Position numbers and translations under genes: made by a program. A DNA stretch of 29,242 nucleotides from Jimgerdemannia flammicorona (taxonomy: Eukaryota > Mucoromycota > Endogonomycetes > Endogonales > Endogonaceae): contig RBNI01000572.1 of NCBI GenBank assembly GCA_003990745.1, forward strand, positions 1 through 29,242, in the 5' to 3' direction. Shown here one piece after another: positions 1-11,441 of this stretch. Under the pieces are notes generated by a model, which was given only the letters and a program-made list of their open reading frames with translations, was not told the origin of the DNA and did no database searches. Each line of letters opens with the position of its first letter. Position 1 is the stretch's first letter.

Positions 1-220
1 AAAAAAAAAAAAAAACATAAAAAAAAAATTAGCAAGTGGAATATTGTGCAGGGTGATCACGACATGCATCGTATGAACTGATACGGCATCTCACAATCAC
101 AGCAAAATTCATACAACAGGTGGAAGAACACTCATTGCCTTATTGTGCAAATCGCCATATGATGCCAATAAATTATCAACCATTGCTTTTAAGAGGAAAA
201 AAAAAAAAAATTGTACGTAC

Positions 221-1165
221 CCTATACTCCAGAGATCTACAGGTTTGCCGTATCCTTTGCGCAACATGATCTCAGGAGCTGTTACGAGATTGAGAATGCA
301 AAGGACGGTCAGAATGACGTGTGCCTCATATGATGGGCGAACGCGGGACAAGGTAGAAGATGCAACCATAAATGTATCGAAGGTATCAAGCCGGCATGAA
401 GCATACGTACCAACGTAACCGGGTGAACCACATAGGGTGGTCAAGGTTTGGCCATCGTCGGTCGTGAGCTTTGCAATACTTGTGAGGACGAAGAGGATGA
501 GAGAGGGAGAGGGGGAGAGAGGGGACGGTCAGGTCGGAAGGTGTAGAAAAGAAGGGATAGGCCCACATTTAACGTCTTTTTATATACTTTACGTCCCGGT
601 GTAGCTACCAATGTGACAAAGGCAGCCATCACAAGGTGGCAATTACATGATGGCAATAAATAAAGTACTATTATAACAAACCCGAAATCGCAAATTATGA
701 GCTCGGCATCCTCGCTTTCGTCCTTGTAAAGCAAGTTCTCCGGTTTCAGATCTACAGCCAAAAACAAGATAAAATAAATTCGTTGCAGGAAGTATATAAG
801 CAGAGAGTTGAATCGGCATATAGCGAGACTTATTTCCGGGGGGTTTGGCACCAAGGCGAAAGAAACAAAATAACGTGATCCACCTCTGCCCCTGCGCTTG
901 TCCATCCTTGTTCCGTCTCTCGCTCGCAAGTCATCATGGTTTCCCTATGCCAACGACTTACCGCGATGCACGATATGATGTTCATGCAGATATTTTATTC
1001 CCTTTAGCACGGTGCTGACCAAGGTCACGGCGTCACGCTCAGTGAACTTGCCGCGCTCGCAGATGCGCTCGAAGAGCTCGCCACCTGTTGCACTGGGTAG
1101 GCAAGTAACGTGTTGGATGAAAGAAGCTCGATGAGAGAATGTATATTGATGTTTGTGTTTTGGCG

Positions 1166-1214
<49 letters not shown>

Positions 1215-1879
1215 CGGGAATAAGTGCAAACTTACAGCTCGAAGACGAGGTAGTATTTGTCTCTGTTGAAGATTATTCCGAAAGGAGAAAAATCCAGCAA
1301 AAATAGAATGATCATTAAAATTCTGGAACGCCCAAAATGTCTCTGTGCCACCGTTTTTGTCGACTTTTGGCGCATGGGTTCCTCCGAGACAATTGATAGA
1401 TTATCTTTGAATATCCTCAATATCAAAAAAGCGAGTTTCTTGTGCCAAACCGTTAAGACAGGCTCCAAATTATAAGCATACCTTGACTCAAACCAGTCAT
1501 AAAACGAGATCACGTTGGGGTGCGAAAGCCCCTCGAGCACTTTCATCTCCTTGTCGACCATGTCCTCATGACCTTTCACGTTCTTTTTTGGGATGATCTT
1601 AACAGCTACTTTCTGGCCCGTGGAGAGCCTAGTGGCTTCCTTGACGCTGCCAAACGTGCCAGAACCTACAAAGGATAGTTGGAAGGGCACCACACATCCA
1701 GAATGTAAGAAGGTGACATTACTCGAGAAGTTCGTGAAGAGGACACAAGAAAGCAAACGAGCCAACATACCGAGGGTCTTGCCCAGGTTGTAGTCCTTCT
1801 TCCGTTCATAGGTTGGTGGTTGCGCGACACCACCATGGACCAAGGTATCGAGAGCACCTTTGATACCGAATTTCGACAT
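221..1879 (-). CDS. CaMK-type Ser/Thr protein kinase, 5' part (7 exons, truncated by window edge)
   Basis: Exons on the minus strand: 1771-1879, 1482-1665, 1236-1262, 962-1092, ~678-751, ~411-468, 221-278, giving about 213 codons. The start at 1879 gives a short N-terminus ending in YERKKDYNLGKTLG, as in fungal calmodulin-dependent kinases; a longer in-frame ATG at 1987 is less likely. Visible motifs are the Gly-loop GSGTFGSV (residues 37-44), the ATP lysine in VAVK (K59), GGELFERI, the catalytic loop HRDLKPEN (149-156), DFG (172-174), and GSPGYVAPE followed by DLWSIG. The family phosphorylates Ser/Thr of targets in response to Ca2+/calmodulin. The rest of the C-lobe and any calmodulin-binding helix lie beyond position 1; the last intron (220 leftwards) has no visible acceptor in the window. 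Exon 5 appears to use a weak donor (GTTATA), so the 678/468 junction is the least certain. CaMKI-like is favoured over other CAMK families. Confidence 0.88.
1168..1211 (+). repeat. poly-A run, 44 nt
   Basis: Uninterrupted A tract in the kinase intron between exons 3 and 4; on the kinase sense strand it is poly-T. It is one of several long homopolymers in this window. Confidence 0.95.
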
Positions 1880-2554
1880 TGGTATGCTAGGGTGGTTGGT
1901 AGTGGGATTGGGGAGTGGGCGGATGATGGAAAGTGTCACAAACGGAAGGATCCTCGCTTCGATCGAAGCCACAAAGCAAGCCACCAAACTCCGGAATATT
2001 TCCGGGACGCATAACCTTCCTCATCCAGGACCTTCCGGGGCTGTGTGCGAAAGGGTCGGATCATAGCCCTGGGATCAATACATCGTAATCACTATCTCTC
2101 CCCGTCAAGTACGTGTTGAATCGTTGACTACGAAATCCATATTTAGATCTAGCCCGTGTGCCTTCATGTGAACGGGCATAACACAGGTAGAGTGTTTTAT
2201 TGCAGTGTTGTCAGTATGCATCTGCTGGTCCGAACACGAGCATTGTGGTATATGGAATCATTTTCTGATTGTCATTTTTTGGCCCGACATCGATCTCATC
2301 GCTTTAATCTTGTTTCGAAGGTCATGACATTCATTACCCAATATACCTGGGAAACCACAACTTTCAACTTTGTCGATTCGGCATTTTAGATCTCAACACA
2401 TTATCCTTCGCCTGGCCGGTGACTCGGAGGTGTGGTCCTGTAATGGGTGGCTGGTTGAATGAGAACCCAGGACATGCACCTCCTACCCAAGCCCCATCAA
2501 AGTCCTGATATAATAATACATTCAGTCAACCTCTCCTACTTCTACTCCCACAAC

Positions 2555-2790
2555 TCACCCAAATCCTCTCTTCGTAATCCTTATAACGGACAGTCTGAGG
2601 TAGGTGTCCCCTGAAAATTGAGCAAACTTAATCTGGCTGCCCATGCGCAGAGCGGCAACGCGGGCCGCATCGTCATGCAATGAGTGGCCAGCCTCGACGG
2701 ACTCGGAGAAAGTGGCTTTAAGCGGAGACTGCACGGAAGAGAAGTCGATGCGGTATTCGGTGGGAGCAGTGAAGCCGTGCTGTTCGATGA
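2555..2790 (-). other. possible terminal coding exon of an unidentified gene
   Basis: On the minus strand a pyrimidine-rich tract ending in AACAG is followed by an open frame that begins HGFTAPTEYRIDF and runs to a TGA at 2555-2557, about 75 residues. It has coding-like composition and is followed by no recognised gene. An upstream exon could end at the GTACGT donor near 2908, after an in-frame stretch reading HEIPRTKRDDIRKPERSK, but its phase does not match simply. I recognise no family. It could be the tail of a small gene, a gene relic, or chance; confidence is low. Confidence 0.22.
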
Positions 2791-4637
2791 AAAAGCCAGA
2801 AGGTTAATATAACGCGGTCGACGGGTGGATGTAAGTAAATGCTTTATAAAGATTATATAGCAGATACGCAACACCTACCCTCTAAGTAAATCAATTACAA
2901 AACGTACTTGGAACGCTCCGGCTTCCTGATATCATCCCTTTTCGTCCTCGGGATTTCGTGCGGCTACAGGCAAGTTGACGCTCAACTGCACGTCGACGTC
3001 GATTATCAAGGCGAAGCAAACGGCGAACTGCTCGCCGTACAAGCACGGTATGGAATGAAAAGAACACAGGGGCTCGAAGGTGTCAGATCCACGACCTCGT
3101 GGGCTGAACGTGTCAAGAGGATATGTAGTTCGACGTACCAACAGAAGTTCCGTGCAGTTCAATGCGTCCGCTTGGGTTGGCATCTTGTTTGTTTTTGCAA
3201 TACTGCATTTTTGGCAATCGAAGCGAAAAGGTAAGCCCAGAAATAACAATATGTAATGTAAAGCATTTATAGATGGCTATTTGGGCCCTAGTGGCGTGCG
3301 GTTGTGGGATCCATTGTTTTGGAAGATGTGGGCGCATATCAGTTCCAGCAAAACCAGCACAGTACTTTATTGAGTTAACACTATCTAAGAAAAAGCATAA
3401 TGAAGCTGCGATCTTTCCAGCGATAACAAAAATAATAAATACAATTGCCAATAGCCAGTTTTTTTTCTCTTTTTGTTGTTGTAAACGAGTTCACAAAGAT
3501 TCGCCTGCACGAACGTTTCCAAGGAGGCAAAATGGCAGGTGGTTGTTGCTGTAATTTATTAGGTATATACGTACTCTAACATCAGGTGGTTGCGTGATTG
3601 TTTTTTGTTTTGCCATTATGTTATTGTTCAGAATCGATTGGGTCTATGTATGTAAACCCTCCGGTCAGCCGACAAGACGGAAACCGGAAGTGTGTAGCGA
3701 TAATCTGGATAGCATGGTAGTGTAGGTAATACACGTCGAGTCTTATCCCTTCCGCAAAGGATCAATTCTACCAAATCACGACCAGGATTGACACCATTGG
3801 CTGCACGCACGTCGCTGATCGATCGCGAGGCGAGCTAGAGCTGCTCGCGATAGGGTCTGGAGGCGCGTAAATGCGGAATAATGTTTTCCCGGTTCGAATG
3901 TATAATCATGTCTGCACGTGGAATGCGGGGAGTTTTTTGAAGGGTGTTGGTATTGGCACTGTTGCTCTTTTCCCATCGTACGGGTATGTTTTATTTATGG
4001 AAGGGCGCGAGGACGGGCGAGGACGAGCTGTACGAGGACGCTCCTATATTTCGGGTTAAAACTATTACTGTTCTGTTGCTTACATTACTTACATTACACA
4101 GGGGGCTTTTGGAACTTTAACCTGTAGATAGCAACGGCTGTTGGTACAAAACCCAGAGGATTGGCCTCGCAAGCATGCCCTTCCATCTCACCAATATCTA
4201 TGATGAATGAGTGCATTGATCACCCTAAACACATCTCTTTTATTTATATGGAGCCAGATTTGTGTTGCGACCCAGTGTGTCAGTGTCGCTTAGAGCTTGT
4301 TCATCCTTGGCCTTGTGTGCTTTAGTGTAAACAAGCTCGCATGACGCGTCTACATGGCTGAGCGAAGCAGATTAGAATCGAGTCGGAAATTCAATCTTTG
4401 TATATACTACAATACGAATTTGAACAAATTTACTGCATTTGAGGCTAAATATAAGAGAATGAATCATACAGTCCAGTAATCAATGGCGCGAGGCTTTTCG
4501 GAGAAAGCATCCTAACTCGTTTAGCTGGGTTTTTCATGCCGCAGTAGGGCTCCGTTGACAGGTTCACAAAGCCGCAAACATCCAATTAAGGAATTTATTC
4601 ATTTTACGATAGCCCTATCGCTTGTGACTTTCAAAAG

Positions 4638-4646
4638 TATATATAT
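4638..4646 (+). promoter_or_regulatory. TATA-like element upstream of the ABC transporter
   Basis: A TATATATAT stretch ends 56 nt before the ATG at 4703 and is followed by a short pyrimidine-rich leader. Position and sequence fit a core promoter, but TATA-like strings are common in AT-rich intergenic DNA. Confidence 0.3.
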
Positions 4647-4702
4647 CCCCCTTAACAATTTTCTTGCTCTTTGTCCAAGTTTCTGCCGCCATTTTATTCA
4701 AC

Positions 4703-7700
4703 ATGCCGCAGTTACTTTCGTTCTGGGATATCATACCGCTTGTCGCTGTGATGGCTTCGTTTCTCTATTTGTGCGCAACGCCTTGCCTGAAGTTCTTCTC
4801 CCGCAGGACTGGTTACAGTTCCCTTCTGGATGCTGATGGGCTCGAGAGCAGGCAGAAACTTCTGGAGGAGAACGGCTTCACGAAACCAGCGCCCTTGGGT
4901 GTCCGTGCGAGATGGTGGGTTCTGTTGTTCCTTTCGTTTGCTCAACTGAGCGTGCTCGCGGTGTTGGTGGCCACGCATACTGTTGGAAGGGAGCATCACG
5001 ATAGAAATCCAAGTAAAAGGAATCCAGAGTTAGCCTGGACCGAGTTTGTGGAGTTGCTGCCATGGGTAAACGTGCCTGATTTTGTATATGTCTTTTATCG
5101 TCTGTTGCTTGCATGTTTACTGATATGCGCTCTCCACAGACATATGTCACTGTCCTCCAAGTCCTTCGCCTGTGCCACCAACTCCCGTACATGACGGTTC
5201 TCCACCATATACAACTTGTGATTTTGGCCGCAACCGCAGGGGCAATTGTCAAGCTCCAATACACCCTCAATGAAAATGTACCCGAGCCCGGACACCTGCC
5301 TCTTGACTTCGTTCTTGATGGCATTGTGAATACTGTTGTCGGCACCGTGGCCCTCCTCGTGGCCGCCACTATCCCCGCAGAATTGGACAAGGATTTGGTT
5401 GTCAAAACCGGCATAGGCTATTTTTCGGTTTGCGTCAAAGTTTATGAATTGCTCTAGTCTATTTATTCCGTTCTTTTGGTCGTTTTATTCATAACTGACC
5501 GTTTTCTCCGTTGCTTGACTTGAACAGGAGAAGCATAAGATGGGCGAGGAGGTGCGGTTTACATATATATATGACGGGTTGATTTACCTTTTCCGATTCA
5601 TGCGCCCTGTTAAATTTGAATTACAAGCTTATATATCATATTGTTTGATCGCACCCCATCAGGCAACCGCATCTGCGCTGTCGCACCTTACCTTCTCTTG
5701 GATGGATAAGCTTATATTTCAAGGTAACAAGAAGCCCCTCGAAAATGAAGATCTTCCGGAGTTACTTCCCAACATTAGGGCTCGCTACTCATGGAAAGAG
5801 TTCAAGATCACCAAGTACGTTACCATGGGGAAAACTGTGTTTTAAATCAAGCCTCCGTTGTTCCATGACAAAAAGTGCCCGTAAAATTATTGATTTCTTT
5901 TCTTTTTTAGGCCTGCTCTGGCTCTTGGTCGTCGAATTTTGGTATTCATCCTTCCCGATGTTGCCAAGTTCTCCTTTCTAGTCACCATACAGGTTTTCCT
6001 GGACTTCGTTACTCCCTATTTATTGCAAAAGCTACTCCAATACTTCCAAAACTCCGACACCATCCCGGTATCTCAAGCCTACGGCTACGTGGCCCTTATG
6101 CTAATCTCCCAGATTGGTACGACCCTTTTCCGCAGCCAGGTTTTCTACATTACGCGCCACATAGACGTTCATTTGCGAGCCGCGCTGAACGCCGAGATCT
6201 ATGCTAAATCGCTCCGAATGCGCGACACGAGCGGCATGGTGGGCAAGAAGACGGCTGAGAGAGAGAGCCAGGCAGCTGAGGGAGAGAACAAGGCAGCTGA
6301 GGGAGAGAGCAAGAGCGACTCCCCCGAAAAGGCCCAACCCGCTAGCACGGGCAAAATTGTAAATCTCATGAGCGTCGATACGAACAGGGTGGCCAATTCC
6401 CCCAACTTTGCCCATATCTTCATCTCCGCCCCTTTGGCCATGGTGATCGGGATCGTCATGCTGTATAGGCTACTCGGATGGTCGGCTCTGCTGGGAATTG
6501 GTGTCATGGTCCGTATGAAGATTCTAACGTCTGGAATATGCTTTTATTGACCGATAGTTCAATGATTATAGACGTTTATTCAATCGATTTTATGATTGCA
6601 GGCCGTCATGATGCCACTGAATCATGCTGCGACCCACTTATTCAAGAAGTATCAAATCGCGCTCATGAACGCCAGGGACGAGAGAGTGGCTGTGACAAAT
6701 GAGGTAAGCTATAAGGGTTGCTCCCAAGATGTTTATCACTTTGTTAGATTCGAGCAACCGTCTTGACAAATCTGAACAATTTGCGTTATTAGTTCTTTCA
6801 ATTTATCCGTATCATCAAGTTCGCTTCTTGGGAGAAGATGTTTGCGAAACGTGTACTGAAATCTCGAGAGTTCGAACTCCAAAAACTCTTCATCAGTGCG
6901 TCCGATTCTTTTATCTTGCTCTTTTCACACTATTTTACTGCTGAAACTGTTTCTAAAAATCTCTTGTATCCTATCTCTATAGCATATCTCACGACCATCT
7001 CCTTTGATTTCTTGTGGTACGGAGCACCCATCCTGATCACCATCATCGCTTTCTTCGCTTTCACCGTTCTACAGCACGGCGAGCTCGACGCACCGACGGC
7101 CTTCACCGCCATCCTGCTGTTCGATCGCCTCCAGTTCCCCATGACTGCTTTCCCCCAGGTTATTGTCCTCACCGTGAGCGGGACAGTCAGTTTGAACCGC
7201 ATTGCCGATTTCCTCAACGAAGGCGAGATCGACATCCAGGCTCAGACACACACCGAGCGTGGGCCCGGTGGAGAGCCATTGATCGGTTTCGAGGACGTTT
7301 CTGCCCAGTGGTTTGTCGACGCGAACAAGAACGATGCCGAGGGAGTGGACGCCACGCGGTTTGCTCTGCGCGACATCAACGTCAAGTTCCCGTTGGACGA
7401 GCTGAGCATCATTTGTGGACCTACTGGCGCCGGCAAGTCGTCGTTGCTGAGTGCGTTGCTCGGCGAGATGGACATTATATCTGGAAAGGTACTGTTGCCA
7501 AGACTTCCGGTCGGCGCTAAGAAGATTGTCGACGTCAGGACTGGCCTTATCATGGACAGCGTCGCTTATGTCTCTCAGACGGCATGGTTGCAGAATGCCA
7601 GTATCAGGGACAACATCCTATTTGGGTCGCCGATGGAGCAAGATAGGTACGAAAAGGTCCTGGAGGCTTGCGCACTGAAGCGGGATTTGGAAATCTTTGA

Positions 7701-10700
7701 CGATGGCGACATGACAGAGATTGGCGAAAAGGGCATCACCCTCTCTGGCGGACAAAAACAAAGGGTCAACCTCGCTCGTGCTGTGTACTCGCGTGCTCGA
7801 CATGTTCTATTGGACGATTGCCTATCCGCGGTGGATGCGCACACAGCCAAATGGATTTACGATAAATGCATAATGTCAAACTTGATGAAAGGTATTTGCT
7901 TACTCAAAAGTGTTTAAGTATTGATCCTGGGATAATAGTAACTCACCTTCTTTTTATGCCGCACACAGGTCGGACGCGAATCCTGGTCACCCACCACGTC
8001 GGGTTATGTCTTCCTGGAGCCAAATATCTTGTCAAGATTGACGGCGGTCGTCTAACAGTTAAAGGCGAAATCAGCGACCTGAAAGCTCGTGGAGAGTTAA
8101 AAGAGGTGTTGGAAGATGGTGACATTGATTCCATCGATCATGGCTCCAGCAGCTCGGAGACTCTTATCGAAGACGTCGTTGAAAATGTGTTGGATGAGGC
8201 TGGATCCAGCTCTTCCGATAGCACCAAACCCGCGAATGAGCCCACCTCGGTTGCCACCAAGACAACTAGTACCCCGCGAAAGTTGGTGCAAGACGAAAAG
8301 AAGGAGGAGGGGCACGTCAAGTACAAGATTTATACGATGTACTTTTTCGCTGCTGGTGGATTTGCCTTCTGGGTTTCAGTCTTAGGCACGTTCCTTCTGA
8401 CCCAGTTGCTAAACATCGCTGAAACTAACTGGTTGCGGTACTGGTCCAATGCTTACGGTGAAGGCGAAACGACCATTGGGAACATTACAGCCACCCCGTT
8501 TAACACTTTCACTACAGCTCCGGACTACCTCGGGAAGACGAACGACTACACGATCTTCTCTCAAATGCCTGCTCATCGAATCCAAGCTGTTTTCGGGGCG
8601 CTTTCGACCGCCGCCCTCGGAGGCAATGATGTGAACGTGACCTATTACCTTGGCATATACGCGACTCTTGCTCTCATCGGAGTTTTTACGCACTGCTTGC
8701 AATCGCTCTTTATTCTTACCGGGACAGTGAAGGCCGCTCGATCCTTCTACGAACAGTTGCTCAATGCCGTCATGAGGGCCCCAGTTCGGTTTTTTGATAC
8801 CACACCAGTTGGACGGATCATGTCAAGATTCAGCAAGGTATGTGCTGTCATATACTTCCTTCTCCATGTTCGTGAATTACCGACATCGAAGAATCTGCCT
8901 TGCTAATCGCCAGTTATGCTATTCTAGGACTTTGAAGCCATTGATAGCTCTTTGGCAATGGTTTGCTCGGCTTTCATTGATACTCTGCTCTCCTTGATCG
9001 CTATCATCGTAGTCATTAGCTTGGTGACGCCAGCCTTCCTGGTGGCTGCGGCTATTATCGGTAAGTTTTCGCATACTGATGCAAACTGCCGTTAAACAGA
9101 CCCAAACTTCGAAAAATGATGTTAAATCCGATGATTCTTTTATTCCAGGTACTATTTTCCTGTTAATGGGAAAATTATATGTGACTTGTTCTCGAGATCT
9201 CAAGCGATTGGATTCAAATGCCAAGAGCCCGATTTATTCCCAGTTCGGCGAGGTGAGATTTGAACGCAAACATATTCGAGGGAAATTGCTTATTGCTTTT
9301 TGATCTTTATACATTTGTCTATGAACCGTTTTTCTTACTATGCCGCATTTCGTTTGCTTCTTTAATCGCAGACCATTGTGTAAGTTATAGTTATTTTCCA
9401 TCGCTTTCACCGTTGGAAATGAATTGGACCTCTGTAATTTTTCTTGCCATGTATTGATTTACATCTTGTTCGTATTGCAACAGAGGTTTGACGACAATTC
9501 GAGCTTACGGGGAGCAAACCCGCTTCATGAACGAGATCCTGGACAGGATCGATGGTGGAATTCGTCCTTATTGGTACCTGTGGAACGGGAACCGATGGCT
9601 CTCTACGTAAGTTGTCGCAGATTCCAGCATACTCGCCTTTTGCTCACACATGTCCTCTCTGAATCGCTGTCTTTCCCGCACGCAGCCGCTCCGACTCTAT
9701 TGGCGCTTTCGTCGCTTTCTTTGCTGGAGTGTTCCTTCTTTTCAACAAAGGCCACATTGACGCCGGTCTCGCCGGATTCACTATGTCATATGCGCTTCGA
9801 TTTGTGGACTTGCTCAACTGGGTTCTCAGGTACCCATGACCTACATCACCATTGATTACGTGTTGAAACACTGCTATATATACGCCTTGCCATTGACAGC
9901 ATATTCTCTCAATTCCCTCCAAAGGCAATACACCCAGGTTGAGATGGATTTGAACGCCATCGAGCGCGTGAATGAATTTCTTATCATGCCTCGGGAACAG
10001 GTCGTAGGCTCCGTCAAACCGCCAGCGGCCTGGCCTGAGGCCGGTAAGATCGAGGCAAAGGATCTGGTGGTTCAATACGCCCCGGAACTCGAGAGGGTCA
10101 TTCACGGGATCTCGCTTACTATCAATCCTCAGGAGAAAGTCGGCGTTGTTGGACGGTGAGCAATTCTATGCATTTCCGATTTTGGGTTTGGAGTTGATAG
10201 TTCATCCGACCTTAACGAATCCCCGCTCGAACGCAGCACCGGCTCCGGCAAATCGACTTTCGCCACCTCGCTCTTCCGCTTCGTGGATCCCACGGAGGGC
10301 AGCATTTCCATCGATGGCATCGACATCACTTCGCTAGGCGTGGACGATCTACGGTCGCGGCTAACCATTATCCCGCAGGATCCTGTCCTTTTCTCTGGCA
10401 CGATTCGCTTCAATTTGGATCCCTTCGAGGAGCACGAGGATTCAGAGCTGTGGGATTCCCTGCGCCGCGTCCATCTGGTCGACTCTCGCCCGGCCTCGCC
10501 AGACCAGGCCAGCGACGCCGAACCCGCCGCCGAGCACCCCCCGGGGAACCATGTACCTTTCGCGAGTCTCGACGCACAGGTTAGCGAGGGCGGCGGAAAT
10601 TTCAGTCAGGGGCAGAGACAGTTGCTCTGTATGGCGAGGGCTTTGTTGAGAAACTCCAAGGTAGGTTGGTTTGAAGGGATTGTCTTCTTTTCCCTGACAT

Positions 10701-11270
10701 CTGACGTTATTGACATATCATTGTTAATTTCCTGAATATGTGACGAATATTCTTTTATTTCTACAATAACAGATTATCGTCATGGATGAAGGTAAGAAAA
10801 AGCTTTTCCTCATTCATAAATCGAACTCCTATCCCGACTTTCATGTGACATTCTGACCCATATCTGTTAAATTCCGATCCTTAGCGACCGCAAGCGTCGA
10901 CTTCACCACCGACCAAAAGATCCAAACGACCATTCGTCAAGAGTTTGCCTCCTCCACCCTAGTCTGCATCGCGCATCGTCTGAGGACCGTCATCGACTAC
11001 GACAGGATTCTCGTCTTGGGTGAGTTATCGCTTCTTTTTTGCACATTCAACCCGTTCTTCATCAATCGACATCCATTGAATTTAATATTTATATTGCATC
11101 CCCTCTTCGTAGACCACGGCAAGATTGCCGAGTTCGATACGCCCTACGCCCTCCTTTTCGGGCCTGAGAGCAAGACGTCCGTCTTTCGCGAAATGTGCGA
11201 GAAGTCAGGCGAGATGGAGATGTTGGCCGAGCTGGCAACGAAGCAGCACCTGAATAAGAGCGGGCTCTGA
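4703..11270 (+). CDS. ABCC/MRP-family full-size ABC transporter (19 exons, ~1,618 aa)
   Basis: Exons: 4703-5065, 5140-~5397, 5528-5551, 5663-5814, 5911-6508, 6602-6703, 6793-6895, 6983-7891, 7969-8837, 8928-9060, 9149-9252, 9372-9379, 9484-9606, 9686-9829, 9925-10155, 10237-10660, 10773-10791, 10885-11019, 11113-11270. All phases agree and the sum is 4,857 nt with no frameshift. Order: N-terminal TMD0-like helices, TMD1, NBD1 (Walker [10 protein letters not shown], signature LSGGQKQR, Walker B HVLLDD with the Asp typical of ABCC NBD1, SAVD), an acidic Ser-rich linker, TMD2, NBD2 ([34 protein letters not shown]). The length and [14 protein letters not shown] fit fungal Ybt1/Ycf1-type pumps, which export glutathione conjugates, bile-acid-like anions or metals into the vacuole; the substrate cannot be read from sequence. 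The 3' end of exon 2 is uncertain (5397, 5400 or 5427 all keep phase), and the 24-nt exon 3 relies on a weak GTGCGG donor. Confidence 0.93.
6257..6316 (+). repeat. imperfect ~21-nt tandem repeat inside ABC transporter exon 5
   Basis: About two and a half imperfect copies of a 21-nt unit (core GGCAGCTGAGGGAGAGA) encode a charged stretch that repeats [14 protein letters not shown]. It lies in the cytoplasmic loop of TMD1 just before [10 protein letters not shown], a place where fungal ABCC pumps often carry charged insertions. Confidence 0.75.
9372..9379 (+). other. 8-nt microexon of the ABC transporter
   Basis: The octamer ACCATTGT is bounded by TTTAATCGCAG and the canonical donor GTAAGT. With it the protein reads ..[15 protein letters not shown].., matching the conserved ABCC segment before TIRAYG. 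Without it exons 11 and 13 join out of frame: exon 11 ends in phase 0 and exon 13 enters in phase 2. Confidence 0.85.
10773..10791 (+). other. 19-nt microexon carrying the NBD2 Walker B core
   Basis: This exon encodes IIVMDE plus one base. It is flanked by ACAATAACAG and GTAAGA. The next exon continues [10 protein letters not shown], so the Walker B aspartate, catalytic glutamate and D-loop are split by an intron. Confidence 0.9.
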
Positions 11271-11441
11271 GGCGAGGGGTGGAGACTGTGAAGAGACATT
11301 TGGCTGATAGAAGCGATGGAGGCTGTGCTGTTAATGTACTGTGCCAGAACAACACCTTTGTGTTCTCATCAATTAAGAGTGGTTCATGTAGACAGCTCTG
11401 AAGGCCACTAAATTCATTTTATTAAAGTTGTTCCTCAGAAA
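11271..11441. other. short convergent intergenic region (3' ends of ABC transporter and U1A-like locus)
   Basis: Only 171 nt separate the ABC transporter stop from the stop of the opposing U1A-like frame. An ATTAAA at 11421-11426 on the plus strand is a candidate poly(A) signal for the transporter and lies within about 20 nt of the opposing coding end. Confidence 0.5.

Larger units (their letters stand above)
1880..4702. other. intergenic region between the divergent kinase and ABC transporter genes
   Basis: About 2.8 kb separates the two divergent starts. No conserved domain was recognised on either strand apart from the weak exon-like stretch at 2555-2790. Open frames here (for example around 2908-3234 plus and 3776-3976 minus) lack recognisable motifs, and several begin at non-ATG codons. 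A TATA-like stretch lies at 4638-4646. The region presumably carries both promoters. Confidence 0.6.

Noticed and set aside
2908..3234. Plus-strand frame of about 108 codons
   Set aside because: It begins at TTG rather than ATG, has no domain, and has no supporting splice signals.
6101..6507. Antisense frames of about 100 codons over ABC transporter exon 5
   Set aside because: Low-complexity Ser/Leu repeats are the reverse reading of the charged tandem repeat in the real exon.
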